A stretch of 23,038 bases of DNA, taken from positions 1-23,038 of the IMG/VR virus record IMGVR_UViG_3300020200_000189; one strand, given 5' to 3'. Within the stretch, counting starts at the first letter, position 1, and every line of letters starts with the position of its first letter. The translations under genes were made by a program, and so were the position numbers. Under the pieces are notes generated by a model. It did no database searches. It was not told the origin of the DNA and saw only the letters and a list, made by a program, of their open reading frames with translations. Below, one piece after another: positions 13,286 through 20,299 of this stretch. The stretch comes from a virus.

Positions 13286-14075
13286 AAGATATACTATAAA
13301 TCTTGCAAAAAAAGATGATGTGATACAACTGCGTCCGCTGGGAGATATTCATTTGGGTAATCTTGGTTGTGATATTGAGAAATTTAAGAAGAATGTAGAT
13401 TATATAAAAAGAACACCCAATGCATTTACAATCGGCATGGGAGATTATATTGATAATGTCATGGCATATGCGGGAGGTGCTGTTGATAAAAGATGGAATC
13501 CAGAAACAGTTGATAGAGAAATGCTCACAACAGAAGAACAAATAGAAAAATTAATTGACATGTGGGAACCAATGGCACCAAAAACCGCTGGAATGTTGGC
13601 GGGAAATCATGAGTGGAAGACAATAAATCAAAAAAGATTCATAACAGATTTCTGTAAACCGTTAAAAATTGATTATTTGGGAAGACTGGCATATGTGAAT
13701 CTGGCTTTCAAGTATAAGGGACAATTAATACGTGATTATCTTATATTGACGATGCATGGAGGATATTCTGGAATGCAGGCAGGCGGTGCAGTTAACAGAA
13801 TGAAACAAATAGTTGGAGACTTTGATTGTGACGTTGCACTTATGGGGCATAATCATGATTGTTGGACAAGACCGATCGTAAGAACTGGATATGACAAGAA
13901 GAAAAATAATCCTATAGAAAAGAAAGTCATACTTGCTAATACTGGAACATTCCTTAGGGGTTATGAAAAGGGAATTGATTCATATGTAGAAATAAACCCA
14001 CGGGAAGCAAAAAGGGTGGGCACAGTAACAATAACATTCGAGCCATTAACAGGAGATTTTCACGCACATGATTAA
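13275..14075 (+). CDS. Calcineurin-like metallophosphoesterase
   Basis: 266 residues with the full metal-ligand set of the family. These are D-x-H in GDIHLG (Asp24, His26), GD in MGDYIDN (Asp57), GNHE in AGNHEW (Asn111, His112), a His in TMHGGYSG (His161), and GHNHD (His192, His194). It therefore hydrolyses phosphoesters with two bound metal ions. The substrate cannot be read from sequence; family members act on nucleotides, nucleic acids (Mre11-like) or phosphoproteins. There is no separate capping domain and no Rad50-like partner, so a stand-alone nuclease or nucleotide phosphatase is more likely than a full Mre11. It lies in the zinc-protein operon and overlaps the gene upstream by 11 nt. 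Confidence 0.85.
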   Translation: MFCKRYTINLAKKDDVIQLRPLGDIHLGNLGCDIEKFKKNVDYIKRTPNAFTIGMGDYIDNVMAYAGGAVDKRWNPETVDREMLTTEEQIEKLIDMWEPMAPKTAGMLAGNHEWKTINQKRFITDFCKPLKIDYLGRLAYVNLAFKYKGQLIRDYLILTMHGGYSGMQAGGAVNRMKQIVGDFDCDVALMGHNHDCWTRPIVRTGYDKKKNNPIEKKVILANTGTFLRGYEKGIDSYVEINPREAKRVGTVTITFEPLTGDFHAHD

Positions 14076-14108
14076 TATTAGAGATATATATGAGTTTGAA
14101 AATTGTGG

Positions 14109-14411
14109 ATGATATATGCCATGAAGCGACCAGGAAAAATCATTCCAAGGGAAACAGTGAACGTGAGTTTGCCCATTATAGAGACATCAAAATGGGAGTC
14201 TGCAAAAAAGTGGTTTGTTGATAATGAGTATTTTACTCGTATATATTTCTGTGTTATATTCGGATCTGGGGGGAACACATCAATAATACTAAGAAGAGCG
14301 GAACTAAGCAAATTCATATCACCCATACATTGTGATAAATGCCACTCAGAATGTTTCAAGTCAAACATTTACAAATCGAATTATAAAACCAATTATAAAA
14401 AAAAGAAATAA
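14109..14411 (+). CDS. Small basic protein with a CxxC-x3-C motif
   Basis: 100 residues from ATG at 14109; ATG at 14121 is an alternative. An ATATATA at 14084-14090 is 25 or 37 nt upstream of these two, so neither matches the usual 29-30 nt exactly and the start is uncertain. The body is an alpha/beta segment (SLPIIETSKWESAKKWFVDN and then TRIYFCVIFGSGG). It is followed by HCDKCHSECFKS, a probable zinc knuckle near residue 80, and a very basic tail ending in Lys. No family recognised. Likely nucleic-acid contact from charge; inference only. Confidence 0.5.
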   Translation: MIYAMKRPGKIIPRETVNVSLPIIETSKWESAKKWFVDNEYFTRIYFCVIFGSGGNTSIILRRAELSKFISPIHCDKCHSECFKSNIYKSNYKTNYKKKK

Positions 14412-14415
14412 AACA

Positions 14416-14422
14416 TTAAATA
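14416..14422 (+). promoter_or_regulatory. TATA-like box for the 46-residue gene
   Basis: TTAAATA begins 29 nt before the ATG at 14445 and a few bases after the previous stop at 14411. It is weaker than the TTTATAT boxes elsewhere but correctly spaced. Confidence 0.5.
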
Positions 14423-14444
14423 CTCTGAAGATGATTGGATTTCT

Positions 14445-14585
14445 ATGTTCGTAACTTTTCACATAAAAAATTCTGAAGGAAAAGAAGTTGAACAAATCGT
14501 TGATATAGATAAGGCGAAAATTCTATCTTATAAACTTGAGATGAAGGATCCAGATTGTTGGAGATTGGGAAAGGTTTCCTACTAA
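14445..14585 (+). CDS. 46-residue hypothetical protein
   Basis: ATG at 14445 to TAA at 14583-14585. The sequence reads as two strands and a helix: FVTFHIKNSEGKEVEQIVDI then DKAKILSYKLEMK and a closing CWRLGKVSY. No metal site or membrane segment. The TATA-like box at 14416 supports it as a leaderless gene. It fills the gap before the regulator-like gene at 14622 and may form part of the replication module. Function unknown. Confidence 0.5.
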   Translation: MFVTFHIKNSEGKEVEQIVDIDKAKILSYKLEMKDPDCWRLGKVSY

Positions 14586-14591
14586 CATAGG

Positions 14592-14600
14592 TTTATATTT
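14592..14600 (+). promoter_or_regulatory. TATA box for the replication operon
   Basis: TTTATATTT begins 30 nt before the ATG at 14622. Together with its upstream bases (ATAGG) it matches the box at 16908, so the two may share a factor or timing. Confidence 0.7.
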
Positions 14601-14621
14601 AGAATAACATTTATTTTTTTC

Positions 14622-14873
14622 ATGTCTGGAACTAGATGTATATCTACTACTGCAGAACGGGAACTTCTTTTTCAACAGTTAATGAAACTGGATAAAAATG
14701 GAGTTAGTTTCAGTGAAATGTTGGGGCTGGCAGTAGAGCATTATATCAATAATTCCACATTTTCCGGAGACATAGACATAGTAGAATGGAGTAACCAAAT
14801 AAAAGATCCAGCTAAAAAGGATTTATTATATAAGAGAACCATGCAGTTATTGGAGTTATTAAAGAATGCTTGA
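14622..14873 (+). CDS. Small regulator-like protein, possibly ribbon-helix-helix
   Basis: 83 residues. CISTTAERELLFQQLMKLDK then GVSFSEMLGLAVEHYIN gives a short strand, a helix, a turn and a second helix, which fits a ribbon-helix-helix fold in outline, but the strand is weak. Alternatively it is a small helical adaptor of the helicase encoded next. The ATG is fixed by the TATA box 30 nt upstream. Its stop overlaps the MCM start by 8 nt, so the two are probably translated together; a role tied to replication initiation is inferred. Confidence 0.6.
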   Translation: MSGTRCISTTAERELLFQQLMKLDKNGVSFSEMLGLAVEHYINNSTFSGDIDIVEWSNQIKDPAKKDLLYKRTMQLLELLKNA

Positions 14874-16887
14874 TGAAAAAAGAATGAAAGAGATTGACAC
14901 AGCATCAAAGGAATTAAAGATGAGGCAGGTATTTCCAGAAATTAATGATGTTGATATATTAGAAAAATATTTTGAGATGAATGATAGGGACAGGATATTA
15001 TGTCTGGAGAGCGGTGATGTTTTTAATATATGTGTTGACTTACCAGAGACGGAAAACATGTTTAAAAAATATAAAGAGGGGTTCAAGGATATTGTAAGAC
15101 AATCCATATTAAGAATATTATTCAAGAAGTATATTGGTACATTTACACCTGAGCACATAATGAGTGGTGTAAGAATAGTATTAGAGAGTAATAGGTTAAT
15201 AAAATTACAGAACATAGATCCACGCATTCATGAAGGAACACCAGTAAGTTTTGATTGTACAGTATTGCTTGTTGATAGAAGAAAATCATATATAGAGAAG
15301 GCTAGGTTCGGCTGTCCAATATGTTTTGATACTACTGATATAAGATGCAATGATAATAGGGAGATACTCATACCATTATGCGTAAATCCTAAATGTAAGA
15401 GACAGAAAATGGTTATTGACACAAATAACATAGTGACCAATTATATACAGACAGTTGTCATACAGGAGCCAGTTGAAGACGCCAAGAATAACTCCCCAGT
15501 CAGTTTCACTGGTAAAATAAAAGGAGATTATGTGGGGGAAGTGTTTGTTGGACAGAAAAAGCGTGTTCTTGGAATGTTAAAATCACAGGTTGATTTGTCT
15601 AAAAAGGAGAATGAATTAGTAATAGATATAATAGACGTCATGGATTTACAAGAAGTTCAATTAATAAAGCCGACAGAAGACGAGTTACTGAAATGGAAAG
15701 AATCCTCAAAGAAGGATGATTTTATGGATAAATTAATTGATAGTTATGCACCGCATATACATGGTCACAGAGACGTTAAAAAATCCATTTTATTACAACT
15801 TGCAGGCGGGGTTCACACAAAAAAGAGGGGGGATATTAACATATTCCTAGTAGGAGATCCATCAATGGCAAAGACAGAATTACTAAAGTTTGGAAAACTG
15901 GTAACACAGAAAAGCATCTATACTAATGGTAGAGGTTCATCTGGAGCCGGATTAACAATAGGAATGGTAAAGTTTGAAGACAGAATGATGGCACAGGCTG
16001 GTGTATATCCATTATGTCATAATGGTTGTGTATTTGTAGACGAGTTTGATAAAATGACAAGGGAAGACAGAAGTGCAATGCATGAGGTATTGGAACAGGG
16101 AACATGCAGCATAGCAAAGGCAGGAATAAATTTAACTCTCCCCGCAAAAGTTGCAACTCTTGCCGCAGCTAATCCTAAATATGGAAAGTATGACACAAAA
16201 CTGACTTTGTTGGATAACATTGACCTACCACCAACAATACTATCAAGGTTTGACTTAATATGGCTGATTCTTGACAAGATAGATGACGTTGTAGATACAA
16301 AAAAGGCAGAACATGTTTTATCTTCATTTGATGATAATTTTTTCTCTGGCACTCCATATTCTATAAAACAACTAACATCTTATTTCAATTACATAAAAGA
16401 ACTAAAACCAGTATTAACAAAAGAAGTCAGAGCAGAGATATTAAAGATATATAAAAACATGAGGGAACTAAATAAGAAGAACATGGAAGATTGTATACCA
16501 ATAGGTATAAGACAACTTGAAGCCATAGTAAGATTATGCATGGCTCATGCAAAAATATACATGAAGAAAGACGTGGATTTAATAGATGTGGGAAAGGTTG
16601 TAGATTTATTCAAATCCAGCTTTATGTCGTTTAATAAGAATCTTGATACTGGACAGACCACTCAGGGTGGTATATTCACGTCAACGAGAGAGGGAAGAGA
16701 GCATGAATTCTGGGTAGTGTGGGAAGAGTGTAAGGATGGAGATGGGTGCGTCAGCATAGAACAATTCTATTTAAAACTTGGTAGCATCGCCGGATGGACT
16801 GGATCAAAGGTCAAATCGCTGTGGCATGAGTTTATAGTGGAAGGATTAATATATGAACACATAAACGGCAAGTATAAAAAATCATGA
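14866..16887 (+). CDS. mcm: MCM-type replicative DNA helicase
   Basis: 673 residues, the usual length of archaeal MCM. It unwinds DNA at the fork as a hexameric ring. The N-terminal domain holds a zinc site (Cys150, 153, 172, 177 in FGCPICFD and LCVNPKCKRQ). The AAA+ core has Walker A GDPSMAKT (330-337), Walker B FVDEFDKM (390-397), the sensor-1 Asn of AAANPKYG (about 436), and the arginine finger of LSRFDLIWLI (Arg461). The C-terminus (last 80 residues) fits a winged-helix domain. Walker A reads PSMAKT where PGTAKS is usual, so Gly is replaced by Ser, a divergent but plausible form. The gene overlaps the upstream small gene by 8 nt and precedes radA, forming the replication and recombination core. 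Confidence 0.95.
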   Translation: MLDEKRMKEIDTASKELKMRQVFPEINDVDILEKYFEMNDRDRILCLESGDVFNICVDLPETENMFKKYKEGFKDIVRQSILRILFKKYIGTFTPEHIMSGVRIVLESNRLIKLQNIDPRIHEGTPVSFDCTVLLVDRRKSYIEKARFGCPICFDTTDIRCNDNREILIPLCVNPKCKRQKMVIDTNNIVTNYIQTVVIQEPVEDAKNNSPVSFTGKIKGDYVGEVFVGQKKRVLGMLKSQVDLSKKENELVIDIIDVMDLQEVQLIKPTEDELLKWKESSKKDDFMDKLIDSYAPHIHGHRDVKKSILLQLAGGVHTKKRGDINIFLVGDPSMAKTELLKFGKLVTQKSIYTNGRGSSGAGLTIGMVKFEDRMMAQAGVYPLCHNGCVFVDEFDKMTREDRSAMHEVLEQGTCSIAKAGINLTLPAKVATLAAANPKYGKYDTKLTLLDNIDLPPTILSRFDLIWLILDKIDDVVDTKKAEHVLSSFDDNFFSGTPYSIKQLTSYFNYIKELKPVLTKEVRAEILKIYKNMRELNKKNMEDCIPIGIRQLEAIVRLCMAHAKIYMKKDVDLIDVGKVVDLFKSSFMSFNKNLDTGQTTQGGIFTSTREGREHEFWVVWEECKDGDGCVSIEQFYLKLGSIAGWTGSKVKSLWHEFIVEGLIYEHINGKYKKS

Positions 16888-16907
16888 TACACGTAAAAAC
16901 GAATAGG

Positions 16908-16914
16908 TTTATAT
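16908..16914 (+). promoter_or_regulatory. TATA box for the membrane microprotein-radA operon
   Basis: TTTATAT begins 29 nt before the ATG at 16937. Two earlier in-frame ATG codons at 16913 and 16916 overlap the box itself and so could not be in its transcript. Confidence 0.65.
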
Positions 16915-16936
16915 GATGGTTGACAGTCATGAAAGT

Positions 16937-17089
16937 ATGTTAGAAGTGATTTTATTTTTAGCAATGATTATAGCTGGGCCAATTATCTATGCAAGTGGAA
17001 GAGAAAAAAAATATGCAAGTGAAAGAGAAAAAATCCCAGTGGTAAAAATTGATTACATTGAAAAAAGATTGTTAGAGGAAATGAGATGA
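16937..17089 (+). CDS. 50-residue single-pass membrane protein
   Basis: Start taken at 16937 from the TATA spacing; upstream ATG codons would add eight residues. Residues 1-19 (MLEVILFLAMIIAGPIIYA) form one hydrophobic segment of membrane length. The rest is highly charged, with a duplicated YASGREK / YASEREK motif just after the membrane and a basic-acidic helix to the end. Its stop overlaps the radA start as ATGA (17086-17089), so it is coupled to recombinase expression. It could anchor a replication complex at the membrane or act as a small holin-like protein; neither can be shown here. Confidence 0.6.
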   Translation: MLEVILFLAMIIAGPIIYASGREKKYASEREKIPVVKIDYIEKRLLEEMR

Positions 17090-18111
17090 AATATAGTAAA
17101 AAAGAAGTTGTCGAGGAGGTATCAACAGAGGGAAAAGAGTTGGATTTAGGAATATCACAATTGACTGGAATAGGTGCAGCAGGAAAGGCAAAACTGGAAT
17201 CTGTAGGAATAAAATCTGTTTTTGACCTATGTATAAGGGGAGCACAGGAGATAAAGAACACAACAGGAATGCCTGAATCGAATTTAAATGATGCCATGAA
17301 TGAAGCATGGGAAATTGTTAATAAGGTTGGAATATGCCGCCCAAAGGACATGGACATATTCGAGCTGGAAGCATATAAAAAATCATTACCAAAGATAAGA
17401 TGTGGTTGTGATGAACTAGATGATAAACTCCTAAAAGGAGGACTTGAGATGGAATCTCTAACTGAAATATATGGAGAATATGGCTCTGGTAAGACACAGT
17501 ATTGTTATTCTGTAGCAATAGAGGCAATAGGAAAACATGACTTCAATGTGTTGTGGATTGATTGTGAGGATACATTTGATCCTAGTAGATTGATAGATGC
17601 TGCAAGGGCAAGGGGGTTTGGTAATACAGATGATGAGATAAGACAAAAGTTTTATCCAAAAATAAAATATATTCATACACCAAATACTGATAGACTTGTA
17701 AGGGAGATAGATAATCTATCATCAAACATCTTAGATAAAAAGTATAAACTAATAATACTGGATGGTGCAATAGGACAATTCCGTGAGGAATATAGAGGAA
17801 GGGGGGAACTATCAGTAAGACAAAATAACCTTAAAAGATTCATGAGCCTAGTTAGGAACATTGCGTTCTTCTTCTGTTGTGCAGTAGTAATGACAAATCA
17901 GGTACAATCAGATCCAGGATTACCACCAATGATGGATCCAATAAAACCAATAGGTGGACACATAGTTGGGCATACATCATCATATAGATTGTATTTTAAA
18001 AAGGCTGGGTCAAAGAGAATAGCGAGAATGGTGGACTCCCCCAAGACTCCAATAGCAGAAACCCTGTTTGAACTTAATGATAAGGGAGTGGACAATGTGA
18101 GCAAGAAATGA
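17086..18111 (+). CDS. radA: RadA recombinase (archaeal RecA/Rad51 family)
   Basis: 341 residues, close to cellular RadA (about 320-350). It forms filaments on single-stranded DNA and drives strand exchange. The N-terminal helix-hairpin-helix is visible (ISQLTGIGAAGKAKLESVGI, residues 23-42). The ATPase core shows Walker A GEYGSGKT (130-137), the family segment YKLIILDGAIGQFREEYRGR where the usual SLT after the Asp is replaced by GAI, loop 2 MTNQVQSDPG, and the closing PIGGHIVGHTSSYRLYFKK with IARMVDSPKTP. All functional zones are present, so it is likely active, with a diverged Walker B neighbourhood. It is coupled by ATGA overlaps both to the gene upstream and to the MazG-like gene downstream. 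Confidence 0.95.
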   Translation: MKYSKKEVVEEVSTEGKELDLGISQLTGIGAAGKAKLESVGIKSVFDLCIRGAQEIKNTTGMPESNLNDAMNEAWEIVNKVGICRPKDMDIFELEAYKKSLPKIRCGCDELDDKLLKGGLEMESLTEIYGEYGSGKTQYCYSVAIEAIGKHDFNVLWIDCEDTFDPSRLIDAARARGFGNTDDEIRQKFYPKIKYIHTPNTDRLVREIDNLSSNILDKKYKLIILDGAIGQFREEYRGRGELSVRQNNLKRFMSLVRNIAFFFCCAVVMTNQVQSDPGLPPMMDPIKPIGGHIVGHTSSYRLYFKKAGSKRIARMVDSPKTPIAETLFELNDKGVDNVSKK

Positions 18112-18437
18112 AAATATCTGAATATCAAATAAAATCAAAAGAGTTTGATTTGAATAAAAATATTGCATATTATTTTGCAGGCCTTGCTGGAGAGTCAGGG
18201 GAAGTAGTGGAGGAATTTGCAAAGTCAATTAGGGATGATGACGGATTTTTTACAGAGAAAAGATTGTTAAGATTGAGGGATGAACTAGGAGATGTTTTAT
18301 GGTTTGTTGCCACTTTGGCAAGAAAGTTTAACTGGGACTTGGAAGAAATAGCTGGTGACAACATAATAAAACTTAGTAGGAGAAAGGAAATGAAGACAAT
18401 AATGGATAAAGGGAGGAATGAGACTATTGAAGTTTAA
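18108..18437 (+). CDS. MazG-like nucleotide pyrophosphohydrolase
   Basis: 109 residues. It would hydrolyse (d)NTPs to monophosphates and pyrophosphate, or lower an alarmone-type signal during infection. The four-helix MazG core shows the metal-binding acids: AGESGEVVEEFAK (E-x2-E pair) and later RDELGDVLWFVATLA (E-x2-D). Length fits the single-domain form common in viruses. The start overlaps radA's stop (ATGA). Its 3' end carries GGGAGG and overlaps the next microprotein gene by 20 nt. Confidence 0.85.
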   Translation: MKISEYQIKSKEFDLNKNIAYYFAGLAGESGEVVEEFAKSIRDDDGFFTEKRLLRLRDELGDVLWFVATLARKFNWDLEEIAGDNIIKLSRRKEMKTIMDKGRNETIEV

Positions 18438-18540
18438 GTGTCCGAAATGTGATTTTAGTATTGAAGAAGATTTTTGCTCATACGAGTTCATGAAAGAAAT
18501 ATCCGTTCATGAACGTTCTCATAAAGAAGATTCTTTATAA
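18418..18540 (+). CDS. 40-residue C2H2-like zinc microprotein
   Basis: ATG at 18418 lies inside the MazG-like gene just after GGGAGG (18411-18416), a strong ribosome site at short spacing. The product contains KFKCPKCDFSIEEDFC, then ISVHERSHKED: C-x2-C followed about 20 residues later by H-x3-H, a classical finger layout. It ends at TAA 18538-18540, and that stop lies inside the TATA box of the next gene. Probably a DNA-binding regulator; function not proven. Confidence 0.6.
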   Translation: MRLLKFKCPKCDFSIEEDFCSYEFMKEISVHERSHKEDSL

Positions 18541-18541
18541 A
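18534..18541 (+). promoter_or_regulatory. TATA box for the 46-residue zinc protein gene
   Basis: TTTATAAA begins 30 nt before the ATG at 18564, overlapping the previous gene's stop codon. Confidence 0.65.
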
Positions 18542-18563
18542 CTTCTTTTATAATATACCATAT

Positions 18564-18704
18564 ATGGATGATTCTGAGGAAATCTGTGGCATATGTGGAA
18601 AGGGATGTTTCCATCATACAGATGACGAGGTAGAATCTTGTCTACTAAAGATCATGGAAATAGACTTTGAACATTATAAAGAAACCATGGATCTAATGAA
18701 ATAA
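18564..18704 (+). CDS. 46-residue acidic Cys/His microprotein
   Basis: ATG at 18564 to TAA at 18702-18704. Residues 8-19 (CGICGKGCFHHT) give C-x2-C-x3-C and two His, with another Cys at about 27 (VESCLLK). The rest is an acidic helix (MEIDFEHYKETMDLMK). One zinc site is plausible. The acidic charge argues against direct DNA binding and could suit a protein partner or a nucleic-acid mimic. Leaderless start supported by the TATA box 30 nt upstream. The next gene's TATA box follows 3 nt after its stop, so this may be monocistronic. Confidence 0.6.
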   Translation: MDDSEEICGICGKGCFHHTDDEVESCLLKIMEIDFEHYKETMDLMK

Positions 18705-18706
18705 GC

Positions 18707-18714
18707 TTTTATAT
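18707..18714 (+). promoter_or_regulatory. TATA box for the HExxH operon
   Basis: TTTTATAT begins 28 nt before the ATG at 18735, three bases after the preceding stop. Confidence 0.65.
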
Positions 18715-18734
18715 GGGGGTAATATTATAACTTT

Positions 18735-19253
18735 ATGGTATTCTTCATTTTCTACACAAAGAACATAGACCAGAGACTATACAAGGGGTTCATAACACGC
18801 TTCATCATACAGACAATTCCAAGAAATAAATATTTCAAGACTAAAGACTGGGTAATCAAATTATATCCCAGTGAATTAGCAGTGAATGATCCGAACTTTC
18901 ATGGTACAAAAGGCATAGGCGGAGTAACAGGAAAGGGAGAAATAAAATTATATATAAATGACAAAAAAGACTCTGACTTATATCTATACCTGAGAGAAAA
19001 CATGGTTGCAATATCTCATGAATTATGCCACATGATAGGCATCGTATTAGATTGGTATGATAGAGTGCCGCTTAGAAACAATGATTATTCGGGACACAAA
19101 GCTGGAACGGTTTTAAATAAATATGTGCAGGAGGTTCATGATAGACATGTTGAGGGTAGGTTTTGGACTATGAGTATAAAGAGATTCAATTATATAAAAA
19201 TTAAATGGGAGGTTGTCCACGCTCGCGTGTTAGATATTAGAGATGCCGTTTGA
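18735..19253 (+). CDS. HExxH zinc metallopeptidase-like protein
   Basis: 172 residues. ISHELCHMIG (His95, Glu96, His99) is a zincin active site in a predicted helix preceded by a beta strand (GEIKLYIND). A third ligand could be His121 (YSGHKAG), 22 residues on. The N-terminus is hydrophobic (MVFFIFYTKN) but is followed by charged residues, so it is not a clear signal peptide. The protein may cleave a host or virion protein, or remove DNA-bound proteins in the way SprT/Wss1 enzymes do; no specific family is recognised. It opens a four-gene rightward operon. Its stop overlaps the next TTG start (TTGA). Confidence 0.65.
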   Translation: MVFFIFYTKNIDQRLYKGFITRFIIQTIPRNKYFKTKDWVIKLYPSELAVNDPNFHGTKGIGGVTGKGEIKLYINDKKDSDLYLYLRENMVAISHELCHMIGIVLDWYDRVPLRNNDYSGHKAGTVLNKYVQEVHDRHVEGRFWTMSIKRFNYIKIKWEVVHARVLDIRDAV

Positions 19254-19597
19254 ATAACAGACAAAAAATGAGGATGAGTAATAATCGTACTGTTTATTAC
19301 TTGAATAAATTAGGATATACCGACATAGTTTTAAGAACACATTGCAGACATAAAGATGTTGTGAATAATTTAAATAGAAAATATAGATGCACGGATTATT
19401 GGAACCTTTTTGATGGAATGATGTTTGATAGAAACGGGGAGATAGTATTTATACAGATTAAGACCAATAATTGGGCTCCAGAAAAACCAATAAGAGATTT
19501 TCTAGCATTTCGTAAAGTAAGAGTAATGTCTATATGTGTAACAAATAAATATGGTAAGTGGCAGGTATTAACAAGGGATATCAAATATGAAGGATAA
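19250..19597 (+). CDS. Probable PD-(D/E)XK-type nuclease, Q-x-K variant
   Basis: 115 residues from TTG at 19250, overlapping the upstream stop as TTGA, the same junction as at the RNase HI gene; ATG at 19268 is an alternative. A first helix (TVYYLNKLGY) is followed by TDYWNLFDGMMFD, with Asp55, then GEIVFIQIKTNNW, with Gln69 and Lys71. The order 'Asp, beta hairpin, Q-x-K' fits the PD-(D/E)XK fold, with Gln in place of the second acid as in several resolvases and restriction-type enzymes. It is small, like Holliday-junction or VRR-type nucleases. Likely a DNA nuclease or resolvase; moderate certainty. Confidence 0.6.
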   Translation: MNNRQKMRMSNNRTVYYLNKLGYTDIVLRTHCRHKDVVNNLNRKYRCTDYWNLFDGMMFDRNGEIVFIQIKTNNWAPEKPIRDFLAFRKVRVMSICVTNKYGKWQVLTRDIKYEG

Positions 19598-19961
19598 AAA
19601 AAGAACCCCAAAAGATCTAAAATCTGATGGGTTTTCATTGATGAAAGACATCAAGTCCACTAGGAAAGTTCCTAAAAGTTGGCAGATATGCGAACAAGAG
19701 TTTGGATCAGATGGTAACATATATGGTAGGATAGTAAAGATGAGTAGGGAAACAAAGAAAATATTTGACGACTGTGAAAGAAAGAGAAAACAGGGAAAGA
19801 ACGTGTGGTTTAGATATGATCCACTGGATCTATTTTTTAATTTTCCATATAGCATAGATGTCAAAAAGGACAATCTTGGAAATGTTACGATTATAGTAAA
19901 GAGTGATAAAAAATGGAATGCATTGAATGTAAAAAACAAAAAGATTCATCAGAAGCTGTAA
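19587..19961 (+). CDS. Basic hypothetical protein
   Basis: 124 residues, strongly Lys-rich. It starts within the upstream gene (11-nt overlap). Segments include a charged helix (MSRETKKIFDDCERKRKQGK) and strands near the end (VWFRYDPLDLFFNFPYSIDV, then LGNVTIIVKSDKKW). No metal motif, signal or membrane segment. Position after a putative nuclease and charge suggest nucleic-acid contact; inference only. Its 3' end overlaps the next microprotein gene by 49 nt. Confidence 0.6.
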   Translation: MKDKKRTPKDLKSDGFSLMKDIKSTRKVPKSWQICEQEFGSDGNIYGRIVKMSRETKKIFDDCERKRKQGKNVWFRYDPLDLFFNFPYSIDVKKDNLGNVTIIVKSDKKWNALNVKNKKIHQKL

Positions 19962-20062
19962 TATTCTTTACTGTAGGCACTAGCAGTCTTCCAGTTCATT
20001 TATCCTGTATAAAAAAAGTTATCATTGAAAGATACTTGGCAACAAAATACTCCCAAGGTTAA
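19913..20062 (+). CDS. 49-residue Cys/His microprotein
   Basis: ATG at 19913, inside the preceding gene, to TAA at 20060-20062. MECIECKKQKDSSEAVIFF carries C-x2-C at residues 3 and 6; PVHLSCIKKVIIERYL supplies H-x2-C about 24 residues later. This fits one zinc site followed by an amphipathic helix. The 3' end meets the leftward gene by a 4-nt overlap at 20059-20062. Coding is supported by the intact metal motif and by filling the operon's end. Confidence 0.5.
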   Translation: MECIECKKQKDSSEAVIFFTVGTSSLPVHLSCIKKVIIERYLATKYSQG

Positions 20063-20232
20063 TATTCTGACTCTGCTCTTAGATATACATATTTTTGCCC
20101 AGTGATTTCTAGCATTTCTAGAACACTGTCTATATCATTACACACCATACATTCTGGTTCTTTTGCATGACCTTCATATGATATATGCTCTTTATGATTG
20201 ATTATATCTTGTATACTCCATCTATATGCCAT
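20059..20232 (-). CDS. 57-residue leftward protein with CxxC
   Basis: Read leftward from ATG at 20232 to TAA at 20061-20059. Sequence shows a helix (RWSIQDIINHKEH), then EGHAKEPECMVCNDIDS with two Cys and several His nearby, and an acidic C-terminus with a strand (QKYVYLRAESEY). A single small zinc site is possible. A leftward TATA box at 20263-20255, 31 nt upstream, supports the start. It diverges from the gene at 20300 and overlaps the rightward operon's end by 4 nt, the same arrangement as the other three leftward genes in the interior. Possible regulator; unproven. Confidence 0.55.
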   Translation of the reverse strand: MAYRWSIQDIINHKEHISYEGHAKEPECMVCNDIDSVLEMLEITGQKYVYLRAESEY

Positions 20233-20254
20233 AATGCTTTTATGTCAGCTCCCC

Positions 20255-20263
20255 AAATATAAA
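20255..20263 (-). promoter_or_regulatory. Leftward TATA box for the 57-residue gene
   Basis: Read leftward, TTTATATTT begins 31 nt before the ATG at 20232. Confidence 0.6.
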
Positions 20264-20269
20264 TCAATG

Positions 20270-20277
20270 TATATAAA
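20270..20277 (+). promoter_or_regulatory. Rightward TATA box, divergent with the previous box
   Basis: TATATAAA begins 30 nt before the ATG at 20300 and only 6 nt from the leftward box. The closeness means the two promoters probably compete or share regulation. Confidence 0.65.
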
Positions 20278-20299
20278 CTCCTTTGGTGATTATATAGGC

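Noticed and set aside
14859-15227. Leftward 122-residue frame opposite the start of MCM
   Set aside because: Shadow of the MCM coding strand, hydrophobic and low complexity, with no start signal.
16913-16936. Earlier ATG codons for the membrane microprotein
   Set aside because: They overlap the TATA box, so they would not be in the transcript; the ATG at 16937 has the standard spacing.
20198-20299. Upstream extension of the gene now placed at 20300
   Set aside because: It runs through the divergent gene and both TATA boxes; the box at 20270 places the transcript start at about 20300.
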